Positions 27,753-36,791 of a stretch of 64,000 bases of DNA are shown one piece after another. Under the pieces are notes generated by a model, which did no database searches, was not told the origin of the DNA, and saw only the letters and a program-made list of their open reading frames with translations. A program made the translations under genes and the position numbers. The stretch is from Bin87 sp034423115 (GTDB lineage Bacteria > Chloroflexota > Dehalococcoidia > Lucifugimonadales > UBA3495). Within the stretch, counting starts at the first letter, position 1, and every line of letters starts with the position of its first letter. The DNA lies in NCBI GenBank assembly GCA_034423115.1, contig DAOUJD010000046.1:49257-113256 (forward strand). Direction: 5' to 3'.

Positions 27753-28763
27753 ATGGCTGTTAATATCTACACCGAAAAAGACGCCGACATGTCCTACCTC
27801 GAGGGTAAGACCGTCGGGATGATCGGCTACGGAAGCCAGGGACATGCCCACGCGCTGAACCTGCACGACAGCGGGGTCAAGGTGATGGTCGGCCTGTACG
27901 AAGGCAGCGCCAGCCGCCAAGTCGCGCGGGATGCTGGGCTGGCCGTCGGCAGCGTCGCCGAGGTCGCCCAGGAAGCCGACGTGATGATGGTGGCGATTCC
28001 CGACCACGTTCAGAAGGACGTGTACCGGGACGAAATCGAGCCCAACCTGGGCGCGGGCAAGGCCCTGATGTTCGCCCACGGGTTCACCATCCACTACCAA
28101 TTCGTGGTGCCGCCGCCGTCGGTGGACGTGATGATGATCGCCCCCAAGGCTCCGGGCCACCGTATGCGCGAGCACTTCGTGGAGCAGGGCATCGGCGTGC
28201 CGTGCCTGCTGGCCATCCACCAGGACGCCACCGGCAACGCCAAGAACATCGGCCTGGCCTATGCCGCCGGCATCGGCTGCGCCCGCGCCGGCGTGCTGGA
28301 AACCACATTCAAGGACGAGACTGAGAGTGACCTGTTCGGCGAGCAGTCGGTGCTGTGCGGCGGCGTAACCGCGCTGATCAACCTGGCCTTCGAGACGCTG
28401 GTCGAGCGCGGCTATCCACCCGAAATCGCCTACTTCGAGTGCCTGCACGAGCTGAAGATGATCGTTGACCTGATCCAGCAGGGTGGGTTCAACTACATGC
28501 GCTACTCGGTCAGCGACACCGCCGAGTACGGCGACCTGACCCGCGGTACCCGCGTTGTGGACGACCACGTTCGCGACAACATGCACCGCGTGCTCGACGA
28601 CATTCAGAGCGGTTCCTTCGCCCAGGAATGGATGGCGGAGTGCGACGAGGGACGCCACAACTTCCTGCGCCTGCGTCAGGAAGCGCGCACCAGCCGGATC
28701 CACGAGGTCGGCCGTGGCCTGCGTGAAATGATGCCGTGGATGAACCCACGCGAAATCGAGTAA
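27753..28763 (+). CDS. ilvC: ketol-acid reductoisomerase, class I
   Basis: Isomerises and reduces acetolactate to dihydroxyisovalerate with NADPH and Mg. The 336-residue length matches class I enzymes. The Rossmann motif is GYGSQGHAHALNLHDSG; the catalytic helical domain includes KDETESDLFGEQSVLCGG and EIAYFECLHELKMIVDL. The predicted cofactor loop reads VGLYEGSASRQVA. It starts 57 bp after ilvN in the same operon. Confidence 0.97.
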   Translation: MAVNIYTEKDADMSYLEGKTVGMIGYGSQGHAHALNLHDSGVKVMVGLYEGSASRQVARDAGLAVGSVAEVAQEADVMMVAIPDHVQKDVYRDEIEPNLGAGKALMFAHGFTIHYQFVVPPPSVDVMMIAPKAPGHRMREHFVEQGIGVPCLLAIHQDATGNAKNIGLAYAAGIGCARAGVLETTFKDETESDLFGEQSVLCGGVTALINLAFETLVERGYPPEIAYFECLHELKMIVDLIQQGGFNYMRYSVSDTAEYGDLTRGTRVVDDHVRDNMHRVLDDIQSGSFAQEWMAECDEGRHNFLRLRQEARTSRIHEVGRGLREMMPWMNPREIE

Positions 28764-28831
28764 TTGAAACTCCATAGTCGATGCGATGGCGCGATGCCGT
28801 CTCGCGACTACTGAAACGGAGGAGGGTACGC

Positions 28832-28948
28832 ATGAGCATGGAGGTACTGTGCAGAGCAGTTCACCATCGCAGTCTGGTCTTGGCGGGGCTGGCTGCGGTG
28901 GACTGCGTGTGCCTGCCGAACCTTTCCCATCACGGCGTAGGCAACTAA
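28832..28948 (+). CDS. possible 38-codon small ORF between ilvC and leuA
   Basis: ATG 28832 has an unusually strong GGAGGAGGG 6-7 nt upstream. It opens a 38-codon frame (MSMEVLCRAVHHRSLVLAGL..., ending HHGVGN) closed by TAA at 28946, before the leuA ribosome-binding site. A small CGCTC/GAGCG hairpin follows at about 28951-28967. The ORF could encode a leader peptide or microprotein. It is not rich in Leu, Val or Ile runs, so classic attenuation is not obvious. No homologue is recognised and this could be chance. Confidence 0.35.
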   Translation: MSMEVLCRAVHHRSLVLAGLAAVDCVCLPNLSHHGVGN

Positions 28949-28995
28949 CCCGCTCTGATCAGGAGCGCTGACCCTTTCGGAGGGAAAGGAAAATC

Positions 28996-30555
28996 ATGGC
29001 TTCACAAGTAAAGTTTCTGGACACCACGCTGCGCGACGGCGAACAGTCGGCCGGTATCGGCATGACCGTTGACGAAAAGATGCAGATCGCCCGCCAGTTG
29101 GCCCGCATGAAGGTTGACATCATCGAGGCCGGTTTTGCCGCCAGTTCACCCGGCGATTTTGAGGCGGTCTCCCGCATCGCCAACGAGGTTGAGGGGCCCA
29201 TCATCTGCTCCCTGTCCCGGGCCGTCGCCGGCGACGTGGATGCCGCTTGGAACGCGATCAAGGGCGCCCAGAAGCCCCGCATCCACGTGTTCCTGTCCTC
29301 CTCCGAGATCCACCAGATGCACCAGCTCCGGAAGGATCGGGAAGACGTGATGAGCATGGCCGTGGAGATGGTAAGCCGCGCCAAAGGCTACTGCGACGAC
29401 GTCGAATTCTCGCCCATGGACGCCACCCGTACCAACCGGGAGTACCTCTATCGGATGCTGGAAGAGGTCATCAAGTGCGGCGCGACCACCATCAACATCG
29501 CCGACACCGTGGGCTACGCCATCCCGTCCGACTTCCAGACCATGCTGAACGACATCCAGCAGAACGTCAGAGGCATCGAAAACGTGACCCTGTCCGTCCA
29601 CTGCCACAACGACCTGGGCCTGGCCGTGTCCAACAGCCTGGCCGCCATCGAAGTCGGCGCTCGCCAGGTCGAGGGTTGCATCAACGGCATCGGCGAACGG
29701 GCCGGCAACGCCTCTCTGGAAGAGATCATCATGGCGCTGGACACCCGCAAGGACTTCTTCGGCGTCGACCTGAACGTGGACACCACGCAGATCTACCCCA
29801 GCAGCAGGCTGGTGAGCCGCATCACCGGCATGAACGTGCAGGCCAACAAGGCCATCGTGGGCGAGAACGCCTTCCGCCACGCCTCCGGCATTCACCAGGA
29901 CGGCGTGCTGAAAGACCGCTCCACCTACGAGGTGATGAAGCCCGAGCGCGTGGGACTTCCGCCCGACGTGCAATTGGTGCTGGGCAAGCTCAGCGGCCGC
30001 GCCGGTTTGCAGGCCCGCCTGGAGACGTTGGGTTACTCGCTGGACCGCGAAGAGGTCACCGGCGTTTACCAGCGGTTCCTGGAACTGGCCGACAAGAAGC
30101 CCGAGATCACCGACCGCGACCTGGAAATCCTGATGGACGAGGAGAACCGGTCAGCCACGGAACCGGTCAGCTATTCGCTGGAGACGGTCCACTTCACCAG
30201 CGGCGACAAGGACATTCCCACCGCCACCGTGCGCCTGATCGGTCCCGACGGCGAGACGTACACCGATGCCTCCACGGGCAACGGCCCGGTGGACGCCGTG
30301 TGCCGTGCCATCGACCGGGTGATAGGCAATACGGCCCGGATCGAGGACTTCCAGGTGCAGGCCGTTACCGAAGGCCGAGACTCGGTGGGTTCGGTAACGA
30401 TGCGCGTTGAGAACAGCGGTCGCATCTTCACCGGCCGCGGCGCCAACACCGACATCATCGTCGCCAGCGCCCAGGCGTACCTCAGCGCAATGAACCGGAT
30501 GCTGGCCGCCGACGAGGAAGCCGCGCTGCCCGCCGTCGGCACCACGCCGGACTAG
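28996..30555 (+). CDS. leuA: 2-isopropylmalate synthase
   Basis: Commits 2-ketoisovalerate to leucine synthesis. The 519 residues comprise a DRE-TIM barrel (LDTTLRDGEQSAGIGMTVDEK; SVHCHNDLGLAVSN; GCINGIGERAGNASLEE; ASGIHQDGVLKD), a linker and a LeuA allosteric domain (about residues 390-510). AGGGAAAGG lies just before the ATG. It is the last gene of the T-box-controlled operon, consistent with a leucine specifier. No leuBCD is present in the window. Confidence 0.96.
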   Translation: MASQVKFLDTTLRDGEQSAGIGMTVDEKMQIARQLARMKVDIIEAGFAASSPGDFEAVSRIANEVEGPIICSLSRAVAGDVDAAWNAIKGAQKPRIHVFLSSSEIHQMHQLRKDREDVMSMAVEMVSRAKGYCDDVEFSPMDATRTNREYLYRMLEEVIKCGATTINIADTVGYAIPSDFQTMLNDIQQNVRGIENVTLSVHCHNDLGLAVSNSLAAIEVGARQVEGCINGIGERAGNASLEEIIMALDTRKDFFGVDLNVDTTQIYPSSRLVSRITGMNVQANKAIVGENAFRHASGIHQDGVLKDRSTYEVMKPERVGLPPDVQLVLGKLSGRAGLQARLETLGYSLDREEVTGVYQRFLELADKKPEITDRDLEILMDEENRSATEPVSYSLETVHFTSGDKDIPTATVRLIGPDGETYTDASTGNGPVDAVCRAIDRVIGNTARIEDFQVQAVTEGRDSVGSVTMRVENSGRIFTGRGANTDIIVASAQAYLSAMNRMLAADEEAALPAVGTTPD

Positions 30556-30679
30556 CCGGAAGGCAACGCTAATTTGCTGGCAATTGGGATAGCTGGAATA
30601 GCTATCCCAATTCGTAACTGTTTTGTTGGTTTTTGTCTGGGGGATGCAATTGAGCCAGAATTGGCAGGGTCCGAGCGTG

Positions 30680-31807
30680 ATGAAACCTCCGGCCATTGAA
30701 TCCGTAGAAATAAAGGGTTTTCGCTCGTTAGCGGATGTTACAGTATCGAAACTGTCTGATGCGACCGTCCTTATAGGAGCCAACGGATCGGGTAAGTCTA
30801 ACTTCATTCGGTTTTTTGAGTTGATGAGCTGGATGTTGCGTTCACGCCAATTAGGAGCGTTCATCGAACGCCAGGGTGGCGCTGATGATCAACTGCATGG
30901 CGGCAACCGAGTCACGCCTCGACTCGAAGCTGAAATTAGCCTCCGAACAGCGCAAGGTCGAAATGACTACGGTTTCGCCCTATCTTACGCCCATCCGGAT
31001 CGGTTTTTCTTTACCGAAGAACGGTTCCGATTTAGTAGCAACGTGTATGAAGGCATTGCCCCTTGGCAGTATCTTGACAGTGGGCAACGTGAAGCCGCGA
31101 TTGTTGAAGCCGCCCAAGGTAATATTAATTTTGTCAACTCAACCACAGCCCGGACTATAGTGAATCTTCTGCGCAGCTGCGCTGTGTATCAGTTCCACGA
31201 TACATCGGACAGTTCCAACTTCAAGCAAAATTGGGACGTAAGCGACAATGCCCAACTACGTAGCCACGGGGGCAATCTGGCTGCAGTGTTGTACCGACTC
31301 GAACAAGAGGATTTGCGTCGGTATGAGATGATATGTCGCCAGATTGGACGGATATTGCCGGGGTTTAACCGTTTCGCAATCGAAGAAAGTTACGGCAAAG
31401 TTTTGTTAAGGTGGCAAGCCAAAGGAAGTGATAAGACGTTCGGAGCCCACCTAACATCTGATGGGTCGTTGCGATTTTTTGCATTGGTTACACTCCTCAA
31501 CCTACCCGCTGATATGTTGCCCAATGTGCTGCTCTTGGATGAGCCCGAGTTAGGACTACATCCAGCAGCAGCATCGTTGATTGGAGGCATGATCCGGTCT
31601 CTATCTAACGAACGGCAAGTGATAGTGGCCACCCAGTCGCCTATATTAGTTGATGCCTTCAACTTGGATGAGATAATTGTCTTGGATTTGGAAGAAGGTC
31701 GGACCAAGATTCGTGAAAAACTGGATCCGGAACGCTACCGGGCTTGGCTTGAAGAATTCACTACTGGTGATTTGTGGCGGAAGAACCTCTTGGGTGGGCG
31801 TCCATGA
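30680..31807 (+). CDS. AAA (OLD-like) ATPase of a two-gene module
   Basis: ABC-type AAA ATPase of 375 residues from ATG 30680. Alternative in-frame ATG at 30644 exists. Walker A is GANGSGKS at residues 33-40, preceded by the N-terminal strand IESVEIKGFRSL typical of OLD/RecF-like ATPases. A signature-like LTSDGSLRFFAL and Walker B LLLDEPELGLHP follow, then a switch region QVIVATQSPIL. It overlaps the next gene by 4 bp (ATGA), so the two products are made together. By eye, its base composition is more AT-rich than the flanking operons, suggesting lateral acquisition. The pairing resembles PARIS or split OLD defence systems. Confidence 0.85.
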   Translation: MKPPAIESVEIKGFRSLADVTVSKLSDATVLIGANGSGKSNFIRFFELMSWMLRSRQLGAFIERQGGADDQLHGGNRVTPRLEAEISLRTAQGRNDYGFALSYAHPDRFFFTEERFRFSSNVYEGIAPWQYLDSGQREAAIVEAAQGNINFVNSTTARTIVNLLRSCAVYQFHDTSDSSNFKQNWDVSDNAQLRSHGGNLAAVLYRLEQEDLRRYEMICRQIGRILPGFNRFAIEESYGKVLLRWQAKGSDKTFGAHLTSDGSLRFFALVTLLNLPADMLPNVLLLDEPELGLHPAAASLIGGMIRSLSNERQVIVATQSPILVDAFNLDEIIVLDLEEGRTKIREKLDPERYRAWLEEFTTGDLWRKNLLGGRP

Positions 31808-32436
31808 TTCAGATCGCGATCTGGGTAGAAGGTGAAACTGAAGAAGAGTTCGTCAAACAATCTCTTACGAACAGTCTGCGATCAATGGGTATCCAACCAT
31901 TTCCATATCTGCTCATGGGAAATGTGAACGTTCCCCGGTTGAGCGGAGAAATGGCTAGGTCATTGGAATCCCATCATGCGGTTACGTCTTTGGTAGATTT
32001 TTATGGGTTCCAAGGCAAAAACCCCGGGGAAAGTGCCCGCGAACTGGAACTCCGTCTCCTCGGTGCGGTTCGTAACAATTTGCGCATCGTGCCTGATCCG
32101 TTGCCCTTGAAACCGTATGTCCAACGGCACGAATTTGAGGCATTGCTGTTCTCGGATGTTGAAATATTTGGCATTTTGAACAACGTACAAAGCAGCGCAG
32201 TGGATAGATTGCGCAACGTTAGAGAGAACTTCGCAACCCCTGAGGACATCAACGACAGCAGATTGACGGCGCCCAGTAAGCGGATTACCGACATCATTCC
32301 GAGTTATAACAAAAGGGTTCATGGCCCCTTGTTGGCTGAGGAAGTAGGATTGGACCAAATACGGACGGAGTGTCCAGGATTTAATGAATGGTTATCCTGG
32401 ATAGAAAGTTGCAGTGATCTCGCAGGGGAAGATTAG
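31804..32436 (+). CDS. DUF4276-family protein, putative TOPRIM-like effector
   Basis: A 210-residue protein translated from the ATG that overlaps the ATPase stop. It starts IQIAIWVEGETEEEFVK, where E9-G-E-T-E fits the first TOPRIM-type acidic motif. VDFYGF near residue 65 and HEFEALLFSD near 113 are further DUF4276 landmarks. ATPase/DUF4276 pairs are recurrent in genomic islands. By analogy with AriA/AriB and OLD nucleases this could be the nuclease effector gated by the ATPase, which is inference. It ends 9 bp from the convergent MBL exonuclease gene. Confidence 0.8.
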   Translation: MIQIAIWVEGETEEEFVKQSLTNSLRSMGIQPFPYLLMGNVNVPRLSGEMARSLESHHAVTSLVDFYGFQGKNPGESARELELRLLGAVRNNLRIVPDPLPLKPYVQRHEFEALLFSDVEIFGILNNVQSSAVDRLRNVRENFATPEDINDSRLTAPSKRITDIIPSYNKRVHGPLLAEEVGLDQIRTECPGFNEWLSWIESCSDLAGED

Positions 32437-32445
32437 TTACCCGGA

Positions 32446-33459
32446 TCACAGCAGCGGCATCTGGAACGACTGGTCTTCGGGCGTCGCGTTCTTGCCCAGG
32501 TGGGTCGCCGCGTAGCCTTTTTGACGCAAATGAGCAGCCAGGTCAGGGAAGCCGAAAACGGTGTACACGCGCTTGGGTTGCACCGCCTGGACGTAGGAAA
32601 CCAGATCGTTGAAGTCGGCGTGGTCGCTGTACGGTAGGCTGGAATCGCCGGGCCGACCGCGACCCCACGGCTTGACTCCCTTGCCGGCGGCCCACCCGGT
32701 CAGTTCCAGATAACGCGCCGAACGACCTTGGGGAATGTGCTGGATGACCTGCTCGCGGGACTTCCGGCCCGGCGGAAAAACTAACACCTCTCCGTCGCGA
32801 AAATCGCCGTCAAATACGCGATACTCGCCGGGGAACCGCACGCCGGCCGATTCATACCGTTGAGCGATGTCGTACACGGTCTCCTCGCAAACCACCGGTA
32901 ACCCAGCGGTGAGCAGGTGGTGCAGCGCCTCCTGCGCCTTGCCCAGCCGCCAGCCCAGTACCACCGGAATCGCGCCCTGATCCAGCCACTGGCCGATGAC
33001 TCGCACCGCGGTAGCGATGGCCTCCTCCTGCGGTGGAAAGACGTAGTCGGGACGCCCGTAGGTGCTTTCGATCACCAGCGTGTCACACGGAATGACCTCA
33101 GCGGGCTCATTGATTGGCGAGGGCTGGATTCGCAGATCGCCGGTGTAAAGCAGACGCTCGCCGGTGCGGCGATCCGTAACCAGAGCCTGCGCAGATCCGA
33201 GGCAATGGCCCGCCGGGTGCAGGGTGATTGAGTATTCAGGCGTTTCCAGAGGTTCCCCGTACTCCAGTTCAACGGGTTGGGACCGCTGGTAGTAATCGCC
33301 CAGCAGGATGCGCGTCCCCCGCGTCAACACCGGGCTGCTGTGTCGTGCGATGTGGTCGGAGTGGGCGTGGGATACTACGGACGTGTCGCGCTTGCGCAGG
33401 GAGTCTAGCCAGAGGTCCAATTGGGGCAGATACACGCCCCGTTCGAATACCACATCCAC
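32446..33459 (-). CDS. metallo-beta-lactamase-fold exonuclease (SNM1/ligase-associated type)
   Basis: A 337-residue MBL-fold nucleic-acid hydrolase. The N-terminus WLDSLRKRDTSVVSHAHSDHIARH holds the HxHxDH metal site, followed by HPAGHCLGSAQALV, GERLLYTGDLRIQPSP and the late SLPYSDHADFNDLV. This matches proteins annotated as ligase-associated DNA exonuclease or mRNA 3'-end processing-like factors, which often co-occur with an Lhr helicase and ATP-dependent ligase. An Lhr gene is present 12 kb away, but no ligase is seen. It may be co-transcribed with the upstream SOS genes imuB and dnaE2. Confidence 0.85.
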   Translation of the reverse strand: MDVVFERGVYLPQLDLWLDSLRKRDTSVVSHAHSDHIARHSSPVLTRGTRILLGDYYQRSQPVELEYGEPLETPEYSITLHPAGHCLGSAQALVTDRRTGERLLYTGDLRIQPSPINEPAEVIPCDTLVIESTYGRPDYVFPPQEEAIATAVRVIGQWLDQGAIPVVLGWRLGKAQEALHHLLTAGLPVVCEETVYDIAQRYESAGVRFPGEYRVFDGDFRDGEVLVFPPGRKSREQVIQHIPQGRSARYLELTGWAAGKGVKPWGRGRPGDSSLPYSDHADFNDLVSYVQAVQPKRVYTVFGFPDLAAHLRQKGYAATHLGKNATPEDQSFQMPLL

Positions 33460-33553
33460 CTGAAAAACCCAGCCGCCGGTTGCGGCGCACCGAGTATAGC
33501 ACGAGGGTCAGCGGTGTAATGACAGTAAGGTTCGGCATCAGATTCTGGTATGT

Positions 33554-33581
33554 GTAGGGGCGAGGCATGCCTCGCCCCTAC
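33554..33581. repeat. 28-bp perfect palindrome
   Basis: GTAGGGGCGAGGCA is followed immediately by its exact reverse complement. It lies between the dnaE2 stop and the MBL exonuclease start. It resembles a REP-like GGGGCGAGGCATGCCTCGCC motif found dispersed in other genomes, and could also act as a transcript-stabilising hairpin. Confidence 0.75.
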
Positions 33582-33626
33582 GGGTGGCTCGTTCGGCGGC
33601 GAGGTGGCTGCTTCGACGGAATGAGG

Positions 33627-36600
33627 TCAGCGCCAGTCGGGGCGACGGCTCCGGGCGCTGTCCAGATTCACCGACAGCGGCCAGGCCTTTTTGGCTACCA
33701 CGTTCAGCGTATCGTCCCGCCGCGACACCGTGCCCTCCACCACCACCAGGGTATGACGCAGCGCGCCCTTGAGCCGTTCCCACTCCGCCGGCCATACGGC
33801 CAGGGGGACCAGGCCAAACTCGTCCTCCAGGGTCAGGAACACCGCCGCCGCCAGCGGCCTTTGCCGTCGCACGACCCGTCCCGCCACGCGGACCATATCG
33901 CCGTCTTTTGTCCCCAGTAAGTCGTCGCTGGTGAACACGTCGGTGAGTTCGTGCCGCACCAATTCCATCACGTGGCCGTCGGGGCAGAGACCCATCATCG
34001 CGTACTCGTCCAGCATCCGGTCGGCGCGGTCACGTGCCGCCAATGTCCCCGGCACATCCGACACCACCATTGGCAACGCCAGCTGACCACGACGCACGCC
34101 GGACACGTAGCCGGCGCCCACCTGCCAAAGAGCCGTGCTGCGGTCTCTGAAGTCGCTGAGGTTGTCCATTCCGCCGGCCCGGGTCAGGTTTTCCAGCGCC
34201 TCCCGGGACAAACCGGACCGGGCCAGCACGTCGGCCAACCCGGCGAAGAGGCGAGCCTCACGCGCCGTCAGCATTATCGACCCCATGCGGGAGTCAATGC
34301 CCTTTACGAAAGTCAACCCCAGGCGCAGGGTATCGTCCCCCTCGGCAGTGCAGAGCAACTCGGACCGGTTGACATCGGGGTGTGCGACGCGCAGGCGCAA
34401 CCGGCGAGCATCCTGCTTCAGGGTGTCCAGGTCCCAGAACCCCATGGGCTGCTGGTTGAACAGGGCAACGAAAAACTCCAGGGGATGGTAACGGCGCAGC
34501 CACGCCATCTGGTAGGCGGTGAAGGCGAAGGCCAGGGCGTGCCCCTCCGGGAACATGTAGTGTGGATTGAACTTGCCGAATATGGTCTCAGCCGCGCGTT
34601 GGGGTACCCCGCGCTCGGCTGCGCCTTTTAGAAACATCTCGCGGTAGGACGCCACCAGGGCCTCGCCATTGCGCCGTCCAAAGGCGCGACGCATCCGGTC
34701 CGCCTCGGCAGCGGTGAATCCACCCACGTCCATGACCAGCTGCACCACCTGGTCCTGGAACATTATGACGCCCTTTGAGCGACCCAATGCATCCCGCTCC
34801 AGCGGATGGTCGTAGTGCCAGTACATACCCTCGCGGCGACGCAGGAACTCGGCGACCCCGTCGTTGGCCCCCACGCCGGGGCGTACGGCGGCCACCTCCA
34901 GCGCAAGGTCATAGATGTCCCTGGGGCGCATCCGCACGATGGTCTGCATCTGGGCAGCAGACTCCACCTGGAACACGCCGACGGTGTCGCCCCGGCCCAG
35001 GTCCTCGAAAACGCCGTCATCGCGATAGTTGATGCGGCTCAAATCGGGTTCGGTACCACTGCGGTCGCGCACCAGCCGGACGGCCTCTTGCATCTGGGAC
35101 AGCGCGCCCAACGCCAGCAGGTCGATTTTCAGGACGCCGGCATCATCAATGCTGTCCTTGTCCCAGTGGGCCACGTAGCGGCCCTCAATGGCCGACGGCT
35201 GCACCGGCATCAGGTCGGTGAGCGGCGTGGAACTCACCAGCATCCCGCCGGGGTGTTGGGCCAGCCCCTTGGGAAACCTTGCCAGTTGCTCCGATAAAGT
35301 CAGCAGGTCACGCCAGCCGGGGCGGTTAGCCCGGGCCAGGAGTGTCGGCGCGTGCGACAACTCGGAAACGGAATCGGTCTCCAGATCCTTGGCTAATGCA
35401 TCGACCTCATCGGGCGGCAGGCCCAGGGCCTTGCCCAGATCCCGCACGATGCCCCGCGCCTTGTAGGTGGCGAACATGCCGGCCAGGGCGGCGTGGTCCC
35501 AGCCCCACTCATCAATGATGCGCAGGATGAGCCGTTCCCGAATGTCCCGGGGAAAGTCCAGGTCGATGTCCGGCAGCGTGGTTGCCTCGGCGGACAGGAA
35601 CCGGTCCAGCGAAAGCCCGTACTCCACGGGGTCAACGTGGGACAGCCCGATCAAGTATCCGACCAGCATGGACACCGACGACCCTCGTCCCCGGCCCGGT
35701 GGCAGCCATTCCAAGGGTGTCTCCAGGTGTCCCCAGCCCAGTTCCAGCATGCACTCGCGGGCCAACTCCACGATGCGGTGATAGACCAGGAAGAAGCCGG
35801 CCAGATCGTGGCGGCGAATCAGGTCAAACTCCTCATCCAGCCGCTCTCGCACCTTCTGGTCGATGCGCCCGTAGCGTCGGCCGGCCGATTCCTCGCAGAG
35901 GCGTTCCAACCACGTTTGGGCGTTGTATCCGGGCGGAACCGGGCAGTCCGGATAGGCGTAACGCCCTTGCAGATATTCAGGCAGCTTAAAATCCGAGCAG
36001 CGTTCGGCGACGACGAGGGTGTTCCGGACCGCCTCGGGATGAGACCGGAAAAGTTGCGTCATGGCCGCCGGCGATTTCAGGTAAAACTGGCCGTTGACCT
36101 TGAGCCGTTCCCTGACGTCCGACAGTGAGGCGTTCAGGCGCACTGCGGTAAGCGCGTCGTGCAGGTGGGACCGGTACGGGTCGTGATACCACACCTCATT
36201 GGTCGCGACGGTCTCAACGCCGCAACGCTCCGCCAATTCGCGCAACCGCTTGTTGCGGGTGATGTCGCCGTACGCCAGGTGCTGCTGCAATTCCATGAAG
36301 GCGCTGCCCCGGGTCAACCGGTTGCGGTACCTCTCAGCCAGCGATTGCGCCCCAGCCCAATCGCCATTATGGATCAAATCTGCCAGGACACTGCCCGGCG
36401 CGCCGAGCAGGGCGATCAGTCCGCCGGCATGGGGTTCCAGGAACCGACCGTCCAGCACCGGGTCGGTGCGGCCGCCGGTCATGTGGGCCAAGGAAATCAG
36501 GCGGGACAGGTTGGCGTAGCCCTCACCGGTCTCGGCAATGAAAGTCACCGAGCCATCGCCCTCCGGTTCACTCACGACGAGGTCAGCGCCGATGATGGGA

Positions 36601-36785
36601 TGAACTCCGGCGGTGAGGCACTGCTCGCTGAACTCCAGCGCGCCGCACAGGTTGGACACGTCGGTCAAACCCAGGGCTGGATAGCCGTAGGCAAGGGCCG
36701 TGGTCACCACGTCCGCGGTTGACGACGCCCCCGCTCCGAAGGAGTACCAAGAATGGGCGCGCAGTTCGATGTACTCAGTGAGCAT
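33627..36785 (-). CDS. dnaE2: error-prone DNA polymerase III alpha subunit
   Basis: C-family polymerase used in SOS translesion synthesis. The 1052-residue length is typical of DnaE2 and shorter than replicative DnaE. It has an N-terminal PHP domain (ELRAHSWYSFGAGAS), catalytic palm motifs (PDIDLDFPRDIRERLI, GRGSSVSMLVGYL, QHPGGMLVS), fingers, and a C-terminal OB fold (VRVAGRVVRRQRPLAAAVFLTLEDEFG). It starts 6 bp after the imuB stop, forming an imuB-dnaE2 unit driven from the LexA-type site upstream of imuB. Confidence 0.96.
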   Translation of the reverse strand: MLTEYIELRAHSWYSFGAGASSTADVVTTALAYGYPALGLTDVSNLCGALEFSEQCLTAGVHPIIGADLVVSEPEGDGSVTFIAETGEGYANLSRLISLAHMTGGRTDPVLDGRFLEPHAGGLIALLGAPGSVLADLIHNGDWAGAQSLAERYRNRLTRGSAFMELQQHLAYGDITRNKRLRELAERCGVETVATNEVWYHDPYRSHLHDALTAVRLNASLSDVRERLKVNGQFYLKSPAAMTQLFRSHPEAVRNTLVVAERCSDFKLPEYLQGRYAYPDCPVPPGYNAQTWLERLCEESAGRRYGRIDQKVRERLDEEFDLIRRHDLAGFFLVYHRIVELARECMLELGWGHLETPLEWLPPGRGRGSSVSMLVGYLIGLSHVDPVEYGLSLDRFLSAEATTLPDIDLDFPRDIRERLILRIIDEWGWDHAALAGMFATYKARGIVRDLGKALGLPPDEVDALAKDLETDSVSELSHAPTLLARANRPGWRDLLTLSEQLARFPKGLAQHPGGMLVSSTPLTDLMPVQPSAIEGRYVAHWDKDSIDDAGVLKIDLLALGALSQMQEAVRLVRDRSGTEPDLSRINYRDDGVFEDLGRGDTVGVFQVESAAQMQTIVRMRPRDIYDLALEVAAVRPGVGANDGVAEFLRRREGMYWHYDHPLERDALGRSKGVIMFQDQVVQLVMDVGGFTAAEADRMRRAFGRRNGEALVASYREMFLKGAAERGVPQRAAETIFGKFNPHYMFPEGHALAFAFTAYQMAWLRRYHPLEFFVALFNQQPMGFWDLDTLKQDARRLRLRVAHPDVNRSELLCTAEGDDTLRLGLTFVKGIDSRMGSIMLTAREARLFAGLADVLARSGLSREALENLTRAGGMDNLSDFRDRSTALWQVGAGYVSGVRRGQLALPMVVSDVPGTLAARDRADRMLDEYAMMGLCPDGHVMELVRHELTDVFTSDDLLGTKDGDMVRVAGRVVRRQRPLAAAVFLTLEDEFGLVPLAVWPAEWERLKGALRHTLVVVEGTVSRRDDTLNVVAKKAWPLSVNLDSARSRRPDWR

Positions 36786-36791
36786 GCTCGC

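Noticed and set aside
25385..28775. Long minus-strand frames over ilvB, ilvN and ilvC (up to 704 codons)
   Set aside because: Antisense shadows of a well-supported operon; no family features.
28786..28971. 61-codon frame between ilvC and leuA
   Set aside because: The alternative 38-codon frame at 28832 has the strong ribosome-binding site; this one has none.
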